The position numbers were made by a program, and so were the translations under genes. Below the pieces are notes generated by a model that saw only the letters and a program-made list of their open reading frames with translations, made no database searches and was not told the origin of the DNA. Shown piece after piece: positions 58,787 to 64,000 of a DNA stretch of 64,000 nt; positions within the stretch are counted from its first letter, which is position 1; every line of letters starts with the position of its first letter. Origin of the DNA: Natronococcus pandeyae (GTDB taxonomy: Archaea; Halobacteriota; Halobacteria; Halobacteriales; Natrialbaceae); assembly GCF_008122205.1 (NCBI RefSeq), contig NZ_PHNJ01000001.1, positions 496,001 through 560,000 on the forward strand, given 5' to 3'.

Positions 58787-59818
58787 ATGGAAACGCGGAA
58801 AGTGCAACGACTCGGTCCGTCGACGCTCGCGATGACCCTCCCCGCAGAGTGGGCATCCGAGCACGGCGTCGAGAAGGGCGACGAAGTGACGATTCGAACC
58901 AGCGGGAAGGGCACTCTGACGGTGATGCCCGAATCCGCAAACACCGAAGAGACGGAGGCGATCATCCACGTCGATAACCTCGACGCCGCCGCCGTCGAGC
59001 GTGCTATCGTCGCCCAGTACGTCCTCGGGCGGCGCGTCATCCGGATCCAGCGCGAGGACGGCGCCCTCGACTCGGACCACATCAACGCGGTCTACCAGGC
59101 CGAGACGCAGTTGATGGGACTGGGCGTGATCGAGGAGACGCCCGAGAGCATCTCGATCCGCTGTTCGGTCGATCCCGAGGACTTCACGCTCGACAACCTG
59201 CTCGAGCGCCTCGAGCGGACCGGCCGGACGATGCGCGGCGAGGCGATCAAGGCACTGGCCCACGGCAACCCCGATCTGGCCCAGCGGGCACTCAACCGCG
59301 AGCGCCAGGCGAACAAGATCTTCGTCCTCCTGCTGCGTCTGATCTTTACGGCCTACCAGAACCCGAACCTCGCGCGGGCGGTCGGCCTGAACAGCGGCTT
59401 CCCGCTGATCGGCTACCGTTCGATCGCGAAGAACCTCGAGCTGACGGCCGACAACGCCGAGGACATCGCGGACATCGTCATGGAGATCGAAGGCCACACT
59501 CTGGACGTCGACAGCTCGATCATGCGCGACATCCGCGAACTGAACGAGGTCGTCGACGAGATCACGTCCCTCGCCGTCGAAGCGGCCGTCGAGCGGGATT
59601 ACGACAAGTCGAACGAGGTCAGGTCGCTGTTCCACGAGATCTCCGACCGCGAGCACGAGATCCTCGCCGAACTGCCCGAGATGGCCAACGAGGATCTGCT
59701 GCGGGTTCGCGAGGTGCTCGTCAGCCTCCAGCAGACCGCACAGTACGCGATGCGAAACGCCGAGATCTCGGCGAACCTCGCGCTGAACGAGGAGTCCGAG
59801 CACACGACGATCAAGTGA
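58787..59818 (+). CDS. AbrB-PhoU domain regulator
   Basis: A 343-residue two-part protein. The N-terminus (residues 1-45) is a swapped-hairpin AbrB-like DNA-binding domain (RKVQRLGPSTLAMTLPAEWA, VEKGDEVTIRTSGKGTL). The rest is PhoU-like, two three-helix repeats (RRVIRIQREDGALDSDHINA; NKIFVLLLRLIFTAYQNP; ELNEVVDEITSLAVEAAVER). PhoU proteins control phosphate uptake, and in haloarchaea several AbrB-PhoU fusions are found away from pst genes. No pst genes are near. The ATG at 58787 (METRKVQRLG) is standard. Confidence 0.9.
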   Translation: METRKVQRLGPSTLAMTLPAEWASEHGVEKGDEVTIRTSGKGTLTVMPESANTEETEAIIHVDNLDAAAVERAIVAQYVLGRRVIRIQREDGALDSDHINAVYQAETQLMGLGVIEETPESISIRCSVDPEDFTLDNLLERLERTGRTMRGEAIKALAHGNPDLAQRALNRERQANKIFVLLLRLIFTAYQNPNLARAVGLNSGFPLIGYRSIAKNLELTADNAEDIADIVMEIEGHTLDVDSSIMRDIRELNEVVDEITSLAVEAAVERDYDKSNEVRSLFHEISDREHEILAELPEMANEDLLRVREVLVSLQQTAQYAMRNAEISANLALNEESEHTTIK

Positions 59819-59917
59819 GCGGCGGACTCGCGCCACCCTTGCTACCGGGGCGCTGCGCCGTACTGTCGGTTTGCACGAATGGATGCAGTTAAGGGACCCT
59901 GCACAGAATCCTCGAGC

Positions 59918-60103
59918 ATGGCTACGCAATCGGAGTCGACGGACAAGGGCCTGGGCCTGGCGCTCGCGCTCGGTGCAGTCGCGACCATCGGTGCACTCTT
60001 GATGCTTACCGGCGCGCCGGATATCGAAGCCGCATGGGGATTCGCCGGGGCAATGTTGTTTAGCTCGCTTGCGGTCGTCGGGATCCACCTCTACTGGGAC
60101 TGA
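59918..60103 (+). CDS. Small membrane protein (DUF7525-like)
   Basis: A 61-residue protein with two hydrophobic segments (GLALALGAVATIGALLMLTG and GFAGAMLFSSLAVVGIHLYW), typical of a small haloarchaeal family. N-terminus MATQSESTDKG. Function unknown. Family assignment from pattern is moderate. Confidence 0.68.
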   Translation: MATQSESTDKGLGLALALGAVATIGALLMLTGAPDIEAAWGFAGAMLFSSLAVVGIHLYWD

Positions 60104-60237
60104 CGACCGCTCCTCGTTCTTCACCCGCAACCACACGCCGACCCTCGGTGAACGATACCACGATCCACACCGTCTCAGGTGCGTGGTATTTGCCGTTAAG
60201 AGTTAAGACCGACGACGACCTAGAGCAGGTACGGACG

Positions 60238-60462
60238 ATGACCGACTACTCCGACGAAGAGCAGCGTATTCTCTCGTACCTCCGCGAGAGTGCCGCCCGC
60301 GGCGAACAGTACTTCCGGGCGAAGAACATCGCGGACGCAATCGGACTCTCGTCGAAACAGGTTGGTGCTCGCCTCCCTCATCTCGCGGAGAAATCCGACG
60401 AAGTCGACATCGAAAAGTGGGGTCGGGCCCGCTCGACGACCTGGCGAGTCACCGTCAGCTGA
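60238..60462 (+). CDS. Small winged-helix-like protein (DUF7123-like)
   Basis: A 74-residue protein with a single compact domain: YSDEEQRILSYLRESAARGE, YFRAKNIADAIGLSSKQVGA (helix-turn-helix), and a strand WGRARSTTWRVT at the end. It recalls the haloarchaeal DUF7123 family. Probably DNA-binding, with unknown target. A likely start is the ATG at 60238. Leader region with TTAAGAGTTAAGACC. Confidence 0.75.
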   Translation: MTDYSDEEQRILSYLRESAARGEQYFRAKNIADAIGLSSKQVGARLPHLAEKSDEVDIEKWGRARSTTWRVTVS

Positions 60463-60520
60463 GCAGCCGTTCGTCTCCCGGTCCACGGTCTTTTTACCGG
60501 AGAACGACCGAGCTAGTGGC

Positions 60521-60955
60521 ATGACTGTACGTGTCGACCGGTCGTTCGAGGTGCCGGCGCCTCCCGAGCGCGTCTGGGAGTTTATCTCCGATCCGGCGAA
60601 CCGGGCGCAGGCAATCAGCGTGGTGCAGGAGTACTCCGTCGACGACGTGAACGGTCGTCGCGCGACCTGGCACGTCGAGTTGCCGATCCCTCTCGTTCGG
60701 AAAACGATCGCCGTCGAGACGGAAGATATCACTCGCCGCCCGCCCGAGTACGTCAAGTTCACCGGGAACTCGAAAGGGATGACGGTGACGGGCGAGCATA
60801 CAATCGTCGAAACGGAAGGCGGCAGTCGTCTCGAGAACCACTTCGTCGTCGACGGAAAGCTCCCTGGCGTCGAGAAGTTCTTCAAGCGGAATCTAGACGA
60901 GGAACTCGAGAACCTCCACCGGGAACTCGAGCGGGACATTCAGACCACACAATGA
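60521..60955 (+). CDS. SRPBCC (START-like) superfamily protein
   Basis: A 144-residue SRPBCC-fold protein, with opening VRVDRSFEVPAPPERVWEFI, middle VELPIPLVRKTIAVETEDIT and the closing helix KRNLDEELENLHRELERDI. It overlaps the nitrilase gene by 4 bases (ATGA), so the two are translationally coupled and probably functionally connected, though the ligand is unknown. Confidence 0.84.
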   Translation: MTVRVDRSFEVPAPPERVWEFISDPANRAQAISVVQEYSVDDVNGRRATWHVELPIPLVRKTIAVETEDITRRPPEYVKFTGNSKGMTVTGEHTIVETEGGSRLENHFVVDGKLPGVEKFFKRNLDEELENLHRELERDIQTTQ

Positions 60956-61797
60956 CCACAGCACAGACCGAATCCGAAGCGGAGACGTTCCGAATCGCAC
61001 TCGCACAGATCGAGGTCGAGTCCGGTCGGGTCGAGGCGAACGTCGAGCGCGCCCTCGAGGCGATCGACCAGGCCGCAGCCCGCGGCGTGGATCTGGTCGC
61101 CCTCCCGGAACTGTTCAACGTCGGCTACTTCGCGTTCGACCTCTACGAGCGCAACGCAGAACCGTTCGCCGGTGAGACGTTCACTCGACTCAGCGAGGCG
61201 GCCGCCGAGCACGGTATCGCGGTGCTCGGTGGAACGATCGTCGAGGATCTCGCCGCGACGGAGACGGTCGAGACGCCGGCCGACGAGGGACTGGCCAACA
61301 CCGCCGCGCTGTTCGACGCGAGCGGCGATCTCCAGCTGGTCTACCGCAAGCACCACCTCTTCGGCTACGAGTCGGCCGAATCGGAGCTCCTCGTTCCCGG
61401 CGAGCGACTCGAGACCGCGTCGGTCGGCGGCTTCACCGTCGGCGTAACGACCTGTTACGATCTCCGGTTCCCGGAACTCTACCGTCGGCTGATCGACGCC
61501 GGCGCAGATCTACTCCTCGTCCCGAGCGCGTGGCCCTATCCGCGGATCGAACACTGGAAGACGCTTTCGCGCGCTCGAGCGATCGAGAACCAGAGCTACG
61601 TCGCGACCGTCAACGGCGCCGGCCACTTCCCCGACGCCGACGCCACGCTACTCGGCCGGTCGACCGTCTACGATCCGTGGGGAGTGACCGTAGCCTCGAG
61701 CGGCGACGACCCGGTGCTCGTCACGGCCGACATCGATCCAGCTGCGGTTCGAAGCGTCCGCGAGGAGTTCCCCGCGCTTCGCGACCGACGGCTGTAG
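60952..61797 (+). CDS. Carbon-nitrogen hydrolase (nitrilase superfamily)
   Basis: A 281-residue enzyme with the Glu-Lys-Cys triad: Glu in VALPELFNVGYF, Lys in LVYRKHHLFGYESAE and Cys in GVTTCYDLRFPELYR. Length is typical of the omega-amidase/N-carbamoylputrescine amidase group. It would hydrolyse a small amide or nitrile. The ATG at 60952 lies in the stop of the SRPBCC gene. An oligo-T tract (CTTTTTATC) at about 61828-61836 may be its terminator. Confidence 0.88.
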   Translation: MTTAQTESEAETFRIALAQIEVESGRVEANVERALEAIDQAAARGVDLVALPELFNVGYFAFDLYERNAEPFAGETFTRLSEAAAEHGIAVLGGTIVEDLAATETVETPADEGLANTAALFDASGDLQLVYRKHHLFGYESAESELLVPGERLETASVGGFTVGVTTCYDLRFPELYRRLIDAGADLLLVPSAWPYPRIEHWKTLSRARAIENQSYVATVNGAGHFPDADATLLGRSTVYDPWGVTVASSGDDPVLVTADIDPAAVRSVREEFPALRDRRL

Positions 61798-62150
61798 GCC
61801 GTTTCGAGCGGCGGCGTCGACCGCTGTCTTTTTATCTCGGGACACCATTGAGTCGGATGCCGGTTACAGACGCTTTTCACGTCAGACCGGCACTGCGCGT
61901 CGCTCCGGCCGCAACTCGCTCGATTCCCGGGATCGAGCGACCCACTCCCGTCGTCTCGTCTCGGACTGCGTCCCACTCCTTTCGCCACTTCGCTTTCAGT
62001 TACCAATAGATAGTAGCACGGTTTCTCTATTCAGATTCTTGTGTGAAACTCGCGTTACGTACAGGGCAACTAGATATCACAGTTCGCATCCGCGAGCGAA
62101 GCGAGCGGTTCACCGCCGGAGCGGACGAAGTCCGCGCAGGCGGCCTTTTT

Positions 62151-62217
62151 CATCGAAGTTTTTGCGCCGAGGGTGAACGAGCAGAGCGAGCGAACCCTCG
62201 GCGCAAAAACTTCGATG
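62151..62217. repeat. Long perfect 24-bp hairpin in a gene-free stretch
   Basis: The arms at 62151-62174 and 62194-62217 are exact reverse complements (each begins or ends with CATCGAAG), separated by a 19-base loop rich in GAGCGAGCGA. Just upstream GCGGAC and GTCCGC form another small hairpin (62121-62135), with CGAAGCGAGCGG before it. The whole gap 61798-62372 (575 bases) shows no convincing gene. The hairpin may be a bidirectional transcription terminator or a repeat element; there is no sign of a transposase. Confidence 0.55.
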
Positions 62218-62372
62218 TGCTTCTCTACGTAACGAATCGACCAGTTCAGACTCACGGTTTAGACTGAATAACAAAACCGGACTACCAACTACTGTTACTA
62301 CTGCTCTCGTCACGCCGAGCGAGACGCTATCGGACGATCGGCTCGAAAAAAGTCGGGCGTCGAACGCGGCGG

Positions 62373-63908
62373 TCAGTCCTCTCGCGTCACGATATCCGCC
62401 GACAGCCCCTGTGCCATCTCGATCTCCTTCGAGTTGTTGAGCGTCCAGGCGGTGCGCTCGGTGACGGCCTCGATGGCCTCTCGAGCGCTCGGATAGCCGT
62501 TGCCGGACTTCTTGACGCCGCCGAACGGCAACTGGACCTCGGCGCCGATACACGGCAGGTTCGCGTACGCGAGGCCGATTTCGGCGTGGTCGCGGAAGTA
62601 GTTGATCTGGCGGTAGTCCTCCGAGATGATCGCGCCGGCCAGTCCGTAGGGCGTGTCGTTGTGGATCTCGACGGCGTCCTCGATATCACCCGAGTACTCG
62701 ACTAGGGCGACGTGGGGACCGAAACACTCCTCCTGGAGACAGCGCAGGTCGGAGTCGTACTCGGTCTCGTAGACGAACGGGCCGACCCAGTGGCCGTCCT
62801 CGTGACCGTCTGGGATCTCGTCGTCCTCGAGCTCGAAGCGGTCGACGAGCACGTCGGCACCCTCCTGCTCGGCGAGTTCGTTGTGTTTGCGGATCTTCTC
62901 GACGTGCTCGGCCTCGATGGCCGGCCCCATGAACGTGTCCTCCTCGAGCGGGTCGCCGACCGCGATGTCCTCGGCGATGTCGACGTACCGTTCCTTGAAC
63001 TCGTCGTAGATGTCCTCGTGGACGATCAGCCGCTCACTCGAGACGCAGCGCTGGCCCGTCGTCTTGAAGCTCGACATAATCGCCGAGTGGACGGCGATGT
63101 CGAGGTCCGCCTCCTCGGTGATGACGATGCCGTTCTTGCCACCCATCTCGCAGGCTGCGAGTTTGCCGGGTTCGCCGCCGACCTTGCCGGCGATCTCGTG
63201 ACCGACTTCCGCGGAGCCGGTGAACAGCACCGTATCGACGCGGCCGTCGTCGGTGATCGCCGCGCCGGCGTCGCCGAAGCCCTGGACCATGTTGAAGACA
63301 CCCTCGGGAATCCCCGATTCCTCCATCATTTCGGCGATGATCTGACCGCACCACGGCGTCTGCTCGGCGGGCTTCCAGACGACCGTGTTACCCTCGACCA
63401 GCGCGATGGCCATGTGCCAGAACGGGATTGCGACCGGGAAGTTCCAGGGCGTGATGCAGCCGATGACGCCGCGGGGTTTCCGGCGCATGTAGGCGTCCTT
63501 GCTCCCGACCTCGCTCGGGACGAGGTCGCCGTGGGGGTGACGGGCGTTGCCGGCGGCCCACTCGACCATGTGCCAGGCCTCGGTGACGTCGGCTTTCCCC
63601 TCCGAAATCTCCTTGCCGCACTCCTTGGAGACGACCTCGCCGAGTTCCTCGTGTCGCTCACGAAGTTCGTGGTAGATGTCCCAGAGGTACTCCGCGCGGT
63701 CGATGTAGGAGAGGTCGCGCCACTCCTCGAAGGCGTCCTCGGCCGCCTCGAGGGCGGCGTCGACGTCGTCGGCCGTTCCGCGGTGGAACTCCGCGAGGGT
63801 CTCGCCCGTCGCCGGGTTCTCGCTCTCGAACGTCTCCGAACCGGTTCCCTCCGTCCACTCGCCACCGATGTAGTGGCTGTGTACCTGCTCTGTGGCCTGT
63901 TGGCTCAT
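62373..63908 (-). CDS. NAD(P)-dependent aldehyde dehydrogenase
   Basis: A 511-residue ALDH-superfamily enzyme. The catalytic residues are visible: Asn in CITPWNFPVAIPFWH, Lys in TVVWKPAEQTP, Glu in ACEMGGKNGIV and the nucleophile Cys in TTGQRCVSSERL. EECFGPHVALVEY and LPFGGVKKSGNG near the end complete the family. The natural aldehyde is unknown; candidates include semialdehydes of amino acid or lysine degradation. The ATG at 63908 is normal. The remaining 92 bases to the window edge are intergenic. Confidence 0.94.
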   Translation of the reverse strand: MSQQATEQVHSHYIGGEWTEGTGSETFESENPATGETLAEFHRGTADDVDAALEAAEDAFEEWRDLSYIDRAEYLWDIYHELRERHEELGEVVSKECGKEISEGKADVTEAWHMVEWAAGNARHPHGDLVPSEVGSKDAYMRRKPRGVIGCITPWNFPVAIPFWHMAIALVEGNTVVWKPAEQTPWCGQIIAEMMEESGIPEGVFNMVQGFGDAGAAITDDGRVDTVLFTGSAEVGHEIAGKVGGEPGKLAACEMGGKNGIVITEEADLDIAVHSAIMSSFKTTGQRCVSSERLIVHEDIYDEFKERYVDIAEDIAVGDPLEEDTFMGPAIEAEHVEKIRKHNELAEQEGADVLVDRFELEDDEIPDGHEDGHWVGPFVYETEYDSDLRCLQEECFGPHVALVEYSGDIEDAVEIHNDTPYGLAGAIISEDYRQINYFRDHAEIGLAYANLPCIGAEVQLPFGGVKKSGNGYPSAREAIEAVTERTAWTLNNSKEIEMAQGLSADIVTRED

Positions 63909-64000
63909 ATACGTGTTGAGGACGAACGCCGTGAAAACGTTGATGGTCGTCAGTTGACGTTCGAGGGCGGACAGCCGTCACCGGGACGTCATCTGTCCTC

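Noticed and set aside
61860-62009. A 50-residue frame after the nitrilase gene
   Set aside because: It is His/Ser/Pro/Arg-rich, has no family-like motif and lies after an oligo-T signal.
62043-62267. A frame running through the long hairpin
   Set aside because: Its open state follows from the inverted repeat and GC bias; the translation is not protein-like.
1-64000. CRISPR array, prophage or intact transposon
   Set aside because: No regularly spaced direct repeats, no phage structural genes and no transposase frame were found; only MITE-like elements and tRNA-end fragments remain.

Overview
The window is a gene-dense piece of a haloarchaeal chromosome (class Halobacteria, probably a Natrialbales-type genome such as Natrinema or Haloterrigena; the genus is an inference). 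The signs are high GC, strongly acidic proteins, archaeal ribosomal proteins and a KEOPS subunit, Tat-type lipoproteins with a lipobox, TATA-box promoters with leaderless or short-leader genes, archaeosine (queDEC) genes, ferredoxin-dependent pyruvate oxidation and several small haloarchaea-specific families. There is one tRNA gene, tRNA-Ala(GGC). I see no rRNA, CRISPR array or intact transposase.

Layout. 1-1.5 kb: end of a blue-copper lipoprotein gene and a DUF3179 gene. 1.5-4.1 kb: the leftward operon rpS15, RecJ/Cdc45-like protein, Pcc1, rpS3Ae. 4.3-7.6 kb: two paralogous acyl-CoA synthetases. 7.8 kb: tRNA-Ala followed by tRNA-like debris. 8.3-18.3 kb: a leftward block with kynureninase, an FAD protein, aldehyde:ferredoxin oxidoreductase, small proteins, SurE, an Rsm22-type methyltransferase and TyrA. 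18.5-21.7 kb: an acidic Tat lipoprotein, then a 2-oxoacid/acetoin dehydrogenase module (E1 alpha, E1 beta, a stand-alone lipoyl protein). 21.7-30.4 kb: regulators, an amine-oxidase-like FAD protein, an M24 peptidase, a NodU-type carbamoyltransferase and two copies of a MITE-like element. 30.7-34.6 kb: aroA, an AlkP-superfamily enzyme and aroC. 34.7-42.7 kb: a second E1 alpha/E1 beta pair, an AcoX-like protein, a convergent E2 acyltransferase fused to an OsmC peroxidase domain, and divergent porAB. 42.8-64 kb: an Lrp regulator, HAD and SRPBCC proteins, NosL, a DMT transporter, a VOC dioxygenase, PanE, an iron-ADH-fold protein with an altered metal site, an HD phosphohydrolase, queDEC, a CinA-like protein, an ATP-NAD-kinase-like protein, AbrB-PhoU, a nitrilase and an aldehyde dehydrogenase.

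The most striking content is the pyruvate/2-oxoacid region. Two E1 pairs are present, one with only a lipoyl-domain protein and one near a complete E2. That E2 carries a lipoyl domain, two nearly identical E3-binding domains, the acyltransferase core with its HxxxD motif, and a C-terminal OsmC domain with both conserved cysteines. OsmC/Ohr peroxidases can draw electrons from lipoylated proteins, so this looks like a peroxidase built onto a lipoyl-swinging-arm complex, next to the genes of an oxygen-sensitive ferredoxin oxidoreductase. No dihydrolipoamide dehydrogenase (E3) is in the window.

Other points worth a look are a MITE-like element whose terminus supplies the stop codon of a peptidase gene, a RecJ-family protein without the DHH motif in a ribosomal-protein operon, an iron-type alcohol dehydrogenase missing three of four metal ligands, a half-length BKACE gene remnant, and several long perfect hairpins between genes.
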